Source of the DNA: Desulfopila sp. IMCC35006
Lineage (GTDB): Bacteria; Desulfobacterota; Desulfobulbia; Desulfobulbales; Desulfocapsaceae
Reading direction: 5' to 3'
NCBI RefSeq assembly: GCF_005116645.1
Contig: NZ_SWCM01000011.1
Coordinates: 124,001 to 188,000, forward strand
Length of the DNA: 64,000 bases
Both the position numbers and the translations under genes were made by a program. The notes below the pieces were generated by a model, which worked only from the letters and a program-made list of their open reading frames with translations, was not told where the DNA came from and made no database searches. Positions within the stretch are counted from its first letter, which is position 1. Every line of letters starts with the position of its first letter. This document shows positions 54,333-63,221 of the stretch, one piece after another.

Positions 54333-55148
54333 ATGATGAAAAAAGCACTTTGCGTTGGTATCAATGATTATCCCTATGATGGCAGTGATCTGAATGGCTG
54401 CGTTAACGATGCGCGATCCTGGGCCGAGCTGCTGGTGAATAATTTTGGCTTTGCCGGCAACGATGTTCGGTTGCTTCTGGATGCAGAAGCCACGAAGGCA
54501 AACGTGGTAGACGGATTGAAGGATTTGCTCGCCGGATCAAAGGCGGGTGACGTACTGGTCTTTACCAATTCATCGCATGGGACGTATGTGGCCGATACAA
54601 GCGGCGATGAGGAAAAATACGATGAGGCTCTTTGCCCCTATGATTGCGCCGATAATCTGATTATCGATGATGAATTACGGGAAATCTTCGCACCCTTAAA
54701 GCAAGGGGTCAGTCTCACGGTGATTTCAGACTCGTGTCATTCCGGGACGGTGACCCGCGCGGCATTGTCCGACTGCATACCGGGGCTCAGGACTCCCGAT
54801 GACCGTCGTGCCCGATTTCTCAATCCTGCCCTGAGGGGGGATCGTCTGCTGGAAAACCCATGGCGGGCCCGGCAGAAGAGAAAATCTCGATATCCCGAAT
54901 CGAAGATGAAGGAAGTGCTCCTCAGCGGAAGTAATGACAGGGAATATTCCTATGATGCACTGATTGGCGGCACCTACCATGGGGCGATGACCTACTATGC
55001 CCTGCAGGCTATCAGGGAGGCCAACTATCAGCTTACCTATCAGCAGTTGCATACCCGCCTTTCTTATTTGCTGGATGATGCCGGCTATCCCCAGCATCCG
55101 CAGCTGGAAGGGAGTGCGGCGCATAAGAAAAGGCTGATTTTTACGTGA
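54333..55148 (+). CDS. stand-alone caspase-family protease (bacterial metacaspase)
   Basis: The 271-residue product is a complete caspase p20-like fold: 'KALCVGINDYPYDGSDLNGC' at the N-terminus, catalytic His82 in 'FTNSSHGTYV' and Cys135 in 'SDSCHSGT', with the metacaspase-type acidic segment 'DEALCPYDCADNLIIDDELR'. The C-terminal p10-like part includes 'EVLLSGSNDREYSYDALI' and 'HGAMTYYALQAI'. There is no signal peptide or death-fold domain. AGGAGG lies before the ATG at 54333 (GTG at 54330 is less likely). It is a paralogue of the caspase domain in the next gene. Confidence 0.93.
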   Translation: MMKKALCVGINDYPYDGSDLNGCVNDARSWAELLVNNFGFAGNDVRLLLDAEATKANVVDGLKDLLAGSKAGDVLVFTNSSHGTYVADTSGDEEKYDEALCPYDCADNLIIDDELREIFAPLKQGVSLTVISDSCHSGTVTRAALSDCIPGLRTPDDRRARFLNPALRGDRLLENPWRARQKRKSRYPESKMKEVLLSGSNDREYSYDALIGGTYHGAMTYYALQAIREANYQLTYQQLHTRLSYLLDDAGYPQHPQLEGSAAHKKRLIFT

Positions 55149-55219
55149 TGATCCGTGCCGGCTGCAATGGTCAGGCAGAGTTCTTGCACCATATATAATC
55201 GAAAAAAAGGAGAAGCGAC

Positions 55220-58042
55220 ATGGCAAAGCCTTTCTATCCGTTGACGCTGGAGGAATTTATTAATCTGCTCAATCGTTTTCGTTTTACCCGGAAAATCGAT
55301 GCCGTCCACATGCATCACACCTGGCGTCCGAACCACAGCCAGTACCAGGGGGTGAAGTCTATTGAGGGCATGTGGCGCTATCATACGCAGGAAAATGGCT
55401 GGAGTGACATCGCGCAGCATATCTCAATAGCTCCTGACGGAACGATCTGGACGGGGCGGGACTGGAATGCGCAGCCGGTGAGTGCGCGAGGCTATAATGG
55501 TACCCGGATTTCGGGACCATTCATGTTCGAAATTATCGGTGACTTTGACCGTGGCTGCGACCCGTTTGCCGGCGCACAGCGCGCGGCGGTTCTCGGTGTT
55601 ATCGCCAGTGTCCAGGAGAAGTTTGGCCTGCCGCTGGAAAGCCTGCGTTTTCATAATTTTATGACTGACCAGAAAACCTGTCCGGGCAATGCCATCGTCT
55701 ATCAGGATTTTCTGGCGGAAGTCCAGGATGCACGGTCTGCCCTTGTTGCTCAGGCTGCGGAAGCGGACAATAAGAGATCGATGGGGGGATTTGATGCAAA
55801 CGGGCGGCTGGCGGAAATTCTGCACACCTGGTCCCGCACCCTTGCACGTGGGAGCAGCGACCCTGCTGATGCCGAGCCGGATGAATCGGAGATGACATTT
55901 CGGCAGATTCGCATGATCACCGGGATGGAAGGTACCACCGTTCCTGCGCCTGGGGCCGGCGCGACCCGCGGAGGCGGCAGTGGCAAGAAGCTTTCTCCCG
56001 AGGAGCTGGACGCATTGCGTCCTCATGTCATCAATCTTAATCAAGGCAGATTTTCCAGGGAGGGAATTTTTCAAACCACCCCGGAAGATGTTGATGCAAT
56101 CTTTGATGAGTATCTGGCGAATGCGCTGGCCAAAGCCAGGGCCAACGGCCGTCCGCTGAAACTTCTCCTCTATGCGCACGGAGGTCTCGTTGCCGAAAGC
56201 GACGGACTTTGGATTGCCCATCTGCAGGTGGAGTGGTGGAAGAAGAACAATATCTACCCCATTCATTTTGTATGGGAGACCGGATTTTTCGATGCGATCA
56301 AGCAAATTCTCTCCGGTGCCAGGTCGATGGCGGCGGAAAGGGGGCTGACGAGGGATTTCTGGGATTATACAACCGATCCGGCGATAGAGGCGCTTGCCCG
56401 TGCTCTTGGCGGCGCGAAGATCTGGTCGGCCATGAAAGAAAGTGGCCGTCTTGCCTCGGATGAGAGTGGCGGGGCGACCTATACCGCGAAAAAACTGGCG
56501 GCATTCTGTGGCAATCATCCAAACGACATAGAATTGCACGCGGTGGGCCACAGTGCGGGGTCGATTTTTCATTCCTGGTTTCTCCCCAGAGCCATAGCCG
56601 AGGGCGTCCCTGCCTTTGCCAGCCTTCATTTTCTGGCTCCGGCCATTCGGGTAGATGCATTCAAAGAGCGGCTTCTCGCTCATATCGGCAACGACGTCCG
56701 GCACCTGACCATGTTTACCATGAAAAAAGACTGGGAGAAGGACGATTCGGTCGCCAAAATCTATCAAAAGTCCCTTCTTTATTTGATTTACTATGCGCTG
56801 GAGAGCAATCGGAAAACGCCAATCCTCGGGCTGGAAGAATCCTTAAGAAAGGATGTCGATACCGCAAACCTTTTTGGCTTGAAGGGAACGCCATCACAGA
56901 AAGCGGAGATCGTCTGGTCGGTTTCCCAGGCAACGACAGGCAGCAGTGCCAGCACCTCAAGAACGCATGGCGGGTTCGACAATGACCGTCCAACCATGAA
57001 CAGTGTTGCCCGGCGCATTCTCGACAGCGACGATATCGTCGATTTCCCGGAAGAAGCCCTGGAACGCGGCTTACCGGATCTCTGGGATAAACCTGTTCTG
57101 CTGCCACCGGAATTTGAATATTTATTCCGGCCGCCCGTGCAGCCTTGCCCACCACCTTCGGTGCCGGCTCCACCAACCCCTGCTGATCCAGCACCAACTC
57201 CTGAACCTGCTGATATTCCTGCACCTGCCGGCAGGCGCCAGGCTCTTTGTGTCGGTATTGACGACTATCCCACCGCGCCTCTTAATGGCTGTGTGGCGGA
57301 TGCCGATGCATGGGGAGCCACCCTGGGTGACTTGGGATTTCAGGTGTCTTCACTTAAAAATGCAGCAGCCACGCGCAATTCCATCCTTGCCGAATTGAAA
57401 AAATTAATAGAAAGCAGCACAGCAGGAGACGTTGTGGTTTTCCAGTTTGCCGGTCACGGTACCGAGGTCGACGATCTTGACGGCGATGAAGTGGATGGCA
57501 CGAACGGTCCGAAAGATGAGGCGCTCTGCCCCTATGATATTGCCGAAGGAGCTTTTGTCATCGACGACGATATCGCCGATATTTTTGCAGACATACCCCC
57601 GGGTGTCAACGTGACCTGTTTTATCGACTGCTGCCACTCAGGATCGATCACCAGGGCCTTTATGGGCAGCAAGCCACTGACAGGTGAACGCGACCTGAGG
57701 GCCCGTTTCCTGCCGGCAACTCCGGAAATGCAGGCCAAACACCGGGCGTATCGGGAGCGTCTCGGCAGCTCCCGCAGTGCACCTGGCCGAAGGCCGGAAA
57801 ATCTGAAAAATGTTCTTTTCTCTGCCTGCCGGGATTACGAAGTCGCTTATGAGTCTGCCGGGCATGGCGAATTCACCGTCAGAGCGACTAAAGTTCTCCG
57901 CCAGGGGATTGAAGGAATTACGAATGAAGATTTTCAAAATCGGGTAATCAAGGAATTTGGTCCTGTGCCGCGACAAAATCCTGAGCTGGATTGCGCGCCG
58001 TACATGAACACCTTATCTCTGCTTAAACCGTTAGTTTTCTGA
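55220..58042 (+). CDS. amidase - alpha/beta hydrolase - caspase triple-domain protein
   Basis: The 940-residue product joins three enzyme domains. Residues about 25-170 are an N-acetylmuramoyl-L-alanine amidase (amidase_2/PGRP) with zinc ligands His32 or His33 ('VHMHHTW'), His145 ('LRFHNF') and Cys154 ('KTCPG'). Residues about 300-560 are an alpha/beta-hydrolase with nucleophile Ser445 ('AVGHSAGSIF'). Residues about 675-940 are a caspase with His746 ('FAGHGTEV') and Cys805 ('IDCCHSGS'). A Pro-rich linker lies before the caspase. No signal peptide is present. AAGGAG precedes the ATG. A likely delivered or self-acting effector, by inference. Confidence 0.9.
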   Translation: MAKPFYPLTLEEFINLLNRFRFTRKIDAVHMHHTWRPNHSQYQGVKSIEGMWRYHTQENGWSDIAQHISIAPDGTIWTGRDWNAQPVSARGYNGTRISGPFMFEIIGDFDRGCDPFAGAQRAAVLGVIASVQEKFGLPLESLRFHNFMTDQKTCPGNAIVYQDFLAEVQDARSALVAQAAEADNKRSMGGFDANGRLAEILHTWSRTLARGSSDPADAEPDESEMTFRQIRMITGMEGTTVPAPGAGATRGGGSGKKLSPEELDALRPHVINLNQGRFSREGIFQTTPEDVDAIFDEYLANALAKARANGRPLKLLLYAHGGLVAESDGLWIAHLQVEWWKKNNIYPIHFVWETGFFDAIKQILSGARSMAAERGLTRDFWDYTTDPAIEALARALGGAKIWSAMKESGRLASDESGGATYTAKKLAAFCGNHPNDIELHAVGHSAGSIFHSWFLPRAIAEGVPAFASLHFLAPAIRVDAFKERLLAHIGNDVRHLTMFTMKKDWEKDDSVAKIYQKSLLYLIYYALESNRKTPILGLEESLRKDVDTANLFGLKGTPSQKAEIVWSVSQATTGSSASTSRTHGGFDNDRPTMNSVARRILDSDDIVDFPEEALERGLPDLWDKPVLLPPEFEYLFRPPVQPCPPPSVPAPPTPADPAPTPEPADIPAPAGRRQALCVGIDDYPTAPLNGCVADADAWGATLGDLGFQVSSLKNAAATRNSILAELKKLIESSTAGDVVVFQFAGHGTEVDDLDGDEVDGTNGPKDEALCPYDIAEGAFVIDDDIADIFADIPPGVNVTCFIDCCHSGSITRAFMGSKPLTGERDLRARFLPATPEMQAKHRAYRERLGSSRSAPGRRPENLKNVLFSACRDYEVAYESAGHGEFTVRATKVLRQGIEGITNEDFQNRVIKEFGPVPRQNPELDCAPYMNTLSLLKPLVF

Positions 58043-58071
58043 GGTGACTCGGTTGCCGAGCAGTGTTAAGC

Positions 58072-58851
58072 TCATTTTTCCTGCTGCTGTTCAGGCGGCC
58101 CGCCTTTTACGGTCATGGAGCTCAGCATTTCCACGGGGAAGGGGAAGACAATGGTGGTGCCCTCGTTTGCCGAAATATCACTCAGGGTCTGCAGGTAGCG
58201 AAGCTGCAGGGCCTGGGGGTTCTGCGAGATGACATGGGCCGCCGAGAGCAGTTTTTCCGAGGCCTGGTATTCACCTTCCGCGTGGATGATCTTGGCCCGT
58301 CTTTCCCGTTCCGCTTCGGCCTGTTTGGCAATGGCCCGTATCATCGTATCATTTAAGTCGATGTGTTTGATCTCCACATTGATAACCTTGATTCCCCAGG
58401 CATCGGCCCGCTTATCGATGATTTCCTGGATGTTTTCGTTCAATTTTTCACGTTCGGAAAGCATTTCGTCAAGCTCATGCTGGCCGAGCACCGAGCGCAG
58501 GGTCGTCTGTGCCAGCTGGTTGGTGGCATCGAGGTATTTCTCCACCTGAATGATTGCCCGTTCCGGATCGACCACCCGGAAGTAGAGGACTGCGTTGACC
58601 CGCACGGTGACGTTGTCCTTTGAGATAACGTCCTGGGGCGGGACATCCATGGTGACCACCCGGAGATCGACACGAAAAGCCCTCTGGATACCGGGAACAA
58701 TGATTCTCAGGCCCGGCATTTTTACCGTCTGAAAGCGGCCGAGAAAAAGCACCACCAGCCTTTCATATTCAGCGACTATCTTAAAGGACAGCGCAATCAA
58801 AACGACAATAATTGCTACCGGTACCACGTACTCCATATAAGGATATATCAT
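58072..58851 (-). CDS. slipin (SPFH/band 7 membrane protein)
   Basis: The 259-residue product has an N-terminal membrane helix (about residues 7-25) and an SPFH domain: '[20 protein letters not shown]', '[20 protein letters not shown]', '[20 protein letters not shown]' and '[14 protein letters not shown]', ending in a coiled coil rich in Ala/Glu. Slipins form oligomers in the membrane and pair with NfeD proteases. It starts just after the NfeD gene (its ATG at 58851 lies beside that gene's stop), with GGAGG upstream. The gene converges with the injection-system operon. Confidence 0.95.
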   Translation of the reverse strand: MIYPYMEYVVPVAIIVVLIALSFKIVAEYERLVVLFLGRFQTVKMPGLRIIVPGIQRAFRVDLRVVTMDVPPQDVISKDNVTVRVNAVLYFRVVDPERAIIQVEKYLDATNQLAQTTLRSVLGQHELDEMLSEREKLNENIQEIIDKRADAWGIKVINVEIKHIDLNDTMIRAIAKQAEAERERRAKIIHAEGEYQASEKLLSAAHVISQNPQALQLRYLQTLSDISANEGTTIVFPFPVEMLSSMTVKGGPPEQQQEK

Positions 58852-58852
58852 G

Positions 58853-60271
58853 TTATTGCTCCTCCTTCAGGCTTTCCACAGTCAGTTTTAATCCCTTTCG
58901 AGAAGTAACCTTCACCTTCTCCCCCTTGGCGATATTGCCGGTGCTTTTTGCCAGCCACGATTCCCCCAGGAGCCAGATTCGTCCCTCTTCCGAGAAATCG
59001 GCGGCAGCTTCGCCGACCATTCCGATAAGCGCCTCCTCACCGGTTCGGACTTTTTTCTTTTTTATGGCCAGGACCCGTCCCACCAGCAGCAGGATGAGAC
59101 CCGCAGAAACAGCGGTTGTCGTAATGATTACAGGGAGGGAAATCCGCAGGCTTTCATCATCTATCAGGATGAGAGAGCCGATGGCCATGGCCACTATGCC
59201 GCCGATGCCAAGTGAGCCGAAGCTTGGAATGAAGGCCTCGCTGATCAGAAATGCCAGGCCGAGTATGATCAGGGCCAGGCCGCTGTAGTTGATCGGCAAA
59301 ATCTGGAAGGCGTAAAAGGCCAGCAGTAAAGAGATGGCACCGGCGACCCCCGGCAGGAAGACCCCGGGATTGGAAAATTCATACAGGAGGCCGAAAAAAC
59401 CAAGCAGCAGAAGAAAATAGGCGATATTCGGATCGCCTATTACCGCCAGCAGCTCGTATCGCCAGCTGGGTGGAATTCTGGTGACGGTCATATTTTTGGT
59501 GCTTATGACATGAGGGCCGGAATCGAGCATCAGCCGGTGACCATCCAGCTGCCGCAGCAGATCCTTCAGGTCTGCTGCGACGAAGTCAATGACCTGAAGT
59601 TTCAATGCCTCTTCCGCGGACAGGCTGACTGCTTCCCGAACCGCCTGGACAGCCCAGTCGGCGTTGCGTCCCTGGCGCTCGGCAAGGGCCTTGATATAGG
59701 CTGAGGCGTCATTGATCACTTTTCGCTTGAGGGTTGACGCGTCATCTGTGGCCAGTGTCTCTGGATCTTTTTTTCCCTTTTTTTCTGCAGGGCTGGCCGT
59801 TCCGGGCAGTCCGCCGATGGAGATGGGGGTGGCGGCCCCGAGATTGGTTGCCGGCGACATCGCCGCAACGTGGCTGGCATATAAAATATACGTTCCGGCA
59901 CTGGCGGCTCTGGCCCCTTCCGGTGCGACATAACTGACCACGGGAATGGCAGAGGCGAGAATCAACTGAATGATATCCCGCATGGAGTGATCAAGTCCTC
60001 CCGGGGTGTCCATCCGCAGGATTATCAGGCTTGCCTTTGCAGTGATTGCTCGGGCCATGCCCCGTTTCAGGTAATCGCTGACCGCAGGATTGATCGGCCC
60101 CTGAATTTCCAGGACTACGGCCCGGGGTGTTTCGGCAGCAGATACCCGGGAAATGAGACAAGGGGTGAGCGCGAGGAGGGCAGACAAGATAAGCATCGCA
60201 CCGACAACCCGGAGTGTCCGTGCAGTTTGGTTGAAGACTTCGCGGATTACTTTGCAACGTAAGGCAAACAT
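58853..60271 (-). CDS. NfeD-family membrane serine protease (ClpP-like)
   Basis: The 472-residue product has a signal/membrane segment (about 22-45), a ClpP-like protease domain with Ser124 in '[17 protein letters not shown]' and '[20 protein letters not shown]', four membrane helices near the middle and a C-terminal OB-fold ('[20 protein letters not shown]'). Family members cleave hydrophobic stomatin/slipin C-termini. GGGGAGG lies before the ATG at 60271; the open frame reaches 60448 without a better site. It forms an operon with the slipin gene. Confidence 0.93.
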   Translation of the reverse strand: MFALRCKVIREVFNQTARTLRVVGAMLILSALLALTPCLISRVSAAETPRAVVLEIQGPINPAVSDYLKRGMARAITAKASLIILRMDTPGGLDHSMRDIIQLILASAIPVVSYVAPEGARAASAGTYILYASHVAAMSPATNLGAATPISIGGLPGTASPAEKKGKKDPETLATDDASTLKRKVINDASAYIKALAERQGRNADWAVQAVREAVSLSAEEALKLQVIDFVAADLKDLLRQLDGHRLMLDSGPHVISTKNMTVTRIPPSWRYELLAVIGDPNIAYFLLLLGFFGLLYEFSNPGVFLPGVAGAISLLLAFYAFQILPINYSGLALIILGLAFLISEAFIPSFGSLGIGGIVAMAIGSLILIDDESLRISLPVIITTTAVSAGLILLLVGRVLAIKKKKVRTGEEALIGMVGEAAADFSEEGRIWLLGESWLAKSTGNIAKGEKVKVTSRKGLKLTVESLKEEQ

Positions 60272-60399
60272 CAGAGACCTCCCCGATATGTGCAGGATCC
60301 TGTTCGGTCTCACAGGATAAACAAACGCAATTCCCACTGCGGTGTACAAATAATAACCACTGTTTCGTGGTGTGTCAGTTATGCCGGCGGCTAGGGCAA

Positions 60400-61293
60400 T
60401 TATTCGTGGTCTTCGACCTTTATGCGGCTGGAAACGCAGCCATGGCATGAACCTGAGCGGCCGCGGGCGGCATCGGAGAGGGACAAAACGCCGGTCAGGG
60501 TATTGGTGTTGCTGTCGGCGACGAACACTCGATGAACATCTTCGACAATCATTTTCTTTATCGCATCTTCGAGCAAGGAGTCGGCGTCGCAGGTATGCAC
60601 AGGCACACTCATGATCTTCTCTGCCGTCGCATCGGGACTGACGCCACGTTTATAGGCCAGCGCCAGATCGGTTTTGGAAATTACTCCACGCGGCAGCTCA
60701 TCTTCATCGGTGAGCAGCATGGCGCCAAACCTGTAGGCGGAAAGAGCCTCCATGACACCATTGAGTGTTTCATGCAGGGAAAGGCTTTTGATGCCACTGC
60801 TCATAATCTCTCTTACCTTAAAGCGGTCAATGGTATCCTTTTTATGGGTCTGGCTGCCGCGATTTAAATTACTGTATTCACACTGGCGGCAATACTGGTA
60901 AAGAAGCCCGACAATATCAGGGTAGGCCAGAGCGCCAATGAGATCCCCTGACCGGTCATCGGCGACATACAGGCGGTATACCTTGTTGCTGCGCATTTGC
61001 TCCAGGGCCGTTTCAAGGGAGTCTCCGGCTTTGCAGAAAAGAGGCGGCGATACCATGATATGTTCGAGGGGCGAATCAATCGGCAAACCGGCGTAATAGG
61101 CACCCATTATATCGGTCTTCGACACCACGCCCACGGGCTGCTGGGCGGCATCGACGGTAAGAAGGGCATTGATCTTATATTTAATTATGATGTTGATGCC
61201 GTGACCAATAGTTTTCTTTTGATCAAGACAGGTGATTTGCCGCCGCATGGCCCGGCTGACGCTGAGATTGCGAAGGGTGTTCTGCTGTGCCAT
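60400..61293 (-). CDS. tandem CBS-domain protein (two CBS pairs)
   Basis: The 297-residue product contains four CBS motifs: 'SRAMRRQITCLDQKKTIGHG' with 'PVGVVSKTDIMGAYY', then 'IMVSPPLFCKAGDSLETALE', 'VREIMSSGIKSLSLHETLNG' and 'AEKIMSVPVHTCDADSLLED'. CBS pairs bind adenine nucleotides and regulate partners; no catalytic domain is attached. The C-terminus has two cysteines ('GSCHGCVSS'). GGAGAG precedes the ATG. It follows another CBS gene by 12 bases. Confidence 0.92.
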   Translation of the reverse strand: MAQQNTLRNLSVSRAMRRQITCLDQKKTIGHGINIIIKYKINALLTVDAAQQPVGVVSKTDIMGAYYAGLPIDSPLEHIMVSPPLFCKAGDSLETALEQMRSNKVYRLYVADDRSGDLIGALAYPDIVGLLYQYCRQCEYSNLNRGSQTHKKDTIDRFKVREIMSSGIKSLSLHETLNGVMEALSAYRFGAMLLTDEDELPRGVISKTDLALAYKRGVSPDATAEKIMSVPVHTCDADSLLEDAIKKMIVEDVHRVFVADSNTNTLTGVLSLSDAARGRSGSCHGCVSSRIKVEDHE

Positions 61294-61305
61294 AGTCTCT
61301 CCGGG

Positions 61306-61776
61306 TCAGTCGCCGATTCGCTCCAGCAAATGATTGAACAAATCAGAAATATAGACCATCCCGATGATGCGCTGATTCTCCACCACCGGGAGCCTGCGGA
61401 CATGTTTTTTTATCATGATATCCAGAACCATCAACACATCAACCTGAGGACCAACCGTAATGACATCGGGGGTCATGATATCGCCCACCTGGATCGATTT
61501 GAGCCGGCTCCCTGCGGCATCGATCAAGCCGGCAACATCAATATCTTCCATGGTACCCCAGACCTGGATGTGTTTGGGCCGCACATAGAGCAGGATATCG
61601 TACATCGACAGCATTCCGACTAAACGCTGGTCGTTGTCGGTGACGATTATCCCAAACAACCGCCGGCCGGGCTGCCGGGATGACTCCCGAAAGACGCGAA
61701 TTGCCTCGGTGAGCGGCGTTTCCGGGCGGAGGCTCGGAAAGTCTGCGGTCATAATACTGGCTGCCGTGGTTTGCAT
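61306..61776 (-). CDS. CBS-domain pair protein
   Basis: The 156-residue product has a single CBS pair: 'ASIMTADFPSLRPETPLTEA' with 'RLVGMLSMYDILLYV', and 'VGDIMTPDVITVGPQVDVLM' with 'RIIGMVYISDLFNHLLER'. It probably senses adenylates and may form a complex with the four-CBS protein downstream, with which it shares an operon. AGGAGGGAGG lies before the ATG at 61776. Confidence 0.93.
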   Translation of the reverse strand: MQTTAASIMTADFPSLRPETPLTEAIRVFRESSRQPGRRLFGIIVTDNDQRLVGMLSMYDILLYVRPKHIQVWGTMEDIDVAGLIDAAGSRLKSIQVGDIMTPDVITVGPQVDVLMVLDIMIKKHVRRLPVVENQRIIGMVYISDLFNHLLERIGD

Positions 61777-61866
61777 CGCCTCCCTCCTTAAAAAAAAAAT
61801 GTAAGCAGATTTATGAGATCAGTTTGCGGCTGTTCATGCCAATACGCGTTAAAGTGCGCTGCCTGC

Positions 61867-62475
61867 TCAGGCCAGGCACCCTCGGCACACCAGATGACCC
61901 TCCACCTCGGTCAGCTTGGTCTGCATGACCATTTCCCCGCATACGTAACAGGCAAGAGACGGCACCCGCGGGGCCTTGGGGGGCAGATTCATGTCTTCGA
62001 TATGCTCAACATCGAAAAAAGCTTCGGGGCCGCCGGAAAAAAATTCTTCGCCGCGTGCTTCATAGATCTGCTGGTATTCCTGTTTCTCTGCGACAGTGGC
62101 CTGGTGCGCACCGATCTTTTCCGCTAACACTTTTTCCCGCTCCGGAATCTGAAAAATGGTCGGCTTTAAAAGCAGTCGTACCCCCTGGCCGGATGTTCTG
62201 CTGCCAAAAGTGAAGGCCATCTTGCCATGGTCACGGTAAAAAAAATTGCCTTTGCCAAAGGTACAGCCAGTCAGAACCTGGATAGCATCGCAGCAGCAGG
62301 CATCATTTTCGACAATGACGATGAGCTCTTCATCGACGGCGCGCATTTCTCCCAGTAGTTTCATCGCCAGTTTTGCTGCCTGGTAACCGATGGTGACGCC
62401 CATGCAGGTATGGCCATGAAATGTGATGCATGCCTGATAATCTTCGTTTGCTTGAATCGATTCGGGAATATACAT
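61867..62475 (-). CDS. FmdE-family protein with C-terminal zinc ribbon
   Basis: The 202-residue product has the FmdE signature 'ITFHGHTCMGVTIGYQAAKL' with His20, His22 and Cys24 as metal ligands, and 'VENDACCCDAIQVLTGCTFG'. The C-terminus is a zinc ribbon ('CYVCGEM' and 'LVCRGCLA'). Despite the name (formylmethanofuran dehydrogenase subunit E), family members occur widely in sulfate reducers and anaerobes without methanogenesis; the role is unclear. AAGGAGGAG precedes the ATG. It is the first gene of the CBS cluster. Confidence 0.92.
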   Translation of the reverse strand: MYIPESIQANEDYQACITFHGHTCMGVTIGYQAAKLAMKLLGEMRAVDEELIVIVENDACCCDAIQVLTGCTFGKGNFFYRDHGKMAFTFGSRTSGQGVRLLLKPTIFQIPEREKVLAEKIGAHQATVAEKQEYQQIYEARGEEFFSGGPEAFFDVEHIEDMNLPPKAPRVPSLACYVCGEMVMQTKLTEVEGHLVCRGCLA

Positions 62476-62742
62476 GACTCCTCCTTTTTGCTTTACGATC
62501 TTCTATGTAATGTATGATAATGTGGGTGCTGGTGCGAGCAAAATATTTTTTTGCCGGGATGGTGCGTTGATATTATGTTGCCCCACGGTAAATGCAGGAT
62601 TTATTTTCGCGCCCTTATTTGATATTTGCATCTTGAGTACGTACTGTTAATGAGCTTTTTAATCGCCGCTACCTGAGAAGCCGCATTGTGCTGAAGGCAA
62701 TGGTGCGGATGAAGATTTTTTACGACGCCATCAAGGACAAAC

Positions 62743-63042
62743 ATGAAGAAAACTTTTAAACTGACCCATCCCAAAATTAAATATGCCAGACTTGTAGAGG
62801 CGGTACGGCATGATGTGAAAAAATACGTAAAAAGAGAACGGAATAAGGCGCTGCCGGAAGGTGTTGATTTCTGGGATTTTGCCTGCAAGTTTGGTGATAC
62901 TGAAGAAACTGCAGAGCCCATTCATCTCGCGGAAATCGGTAAATGTATCGATCAGGTTGAACGGCAACAGCTGGAGTCTTTTTATCTGGAAATCCTCGCG
63001 CAACCAGGCTACAGAACCAAAAAAACGAAAATGGATGAATGA
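62743..63042 (+). CDS. DUF6172 family protein
   Basis: The 99-residue basic product starts 'MKKTFKLTHPKIKYARLVEA', then 'VRHDVKKYVKRERNKALPEG' and 'VDFWDFACKFGDTEETAEPI', the pattern of DUF6172 small proteins of Proteobacteria. Function is unknown. It is a lone gene with a modest ribosome site (AAGGAC) and a terminator-like hairpin about 40 bases after the stop. The 267 bases upstream, to the FmdE gene, form a divergent promoter region with nothing specific visible. Confidence 0.85.
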   Translation: MKKTFKLTHPKIKYARLVEAVRHDVKKYVKRERNKALPEGVDFWDFACKFGDTEETAEPIHLAEIGKCIDQVERQQLESFYLEILAQPGYRTKKTKMDE

Positions 63043-63083
63043 GTGCGCTGGCAAGAGTTCAGATGATTCATCCTGTTATGTAG

Positions 63084-63118
63084 TCCCGGTAAACGGAAAA
63101 TAAGCCGGGATTCTTTTT
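63084..63118 (+). terminator. terminator-like hairpin after the DUF6172 gene
   Basis: TCCCGG (63084-63089) pairs with CCGGGA (63105-63110) around a 15-base loop, followed by TTCTTTTT (63111-63118). The stem is short, so strength is uncertain, but orientation and T-tract fit the preceding gene. Confidence 0.55.
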
Positions 63119-63221
63119 AATATTCGCTTGTCGGGTATATGTACCTTACGAGTGTTTCATTGCAAAAAAAAACAAGAAAATACTCTGTAAGGTACGCATA
63201 AACTGCAGAAGGGGGGAAACA

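Noticed and set aside
58048-58060. CTCGG-ttg-CCGAG hairpin between the fusion gene and slipin as a terminator
   Set aside because: The five-base stem has no adjacent T-tract on either strand.
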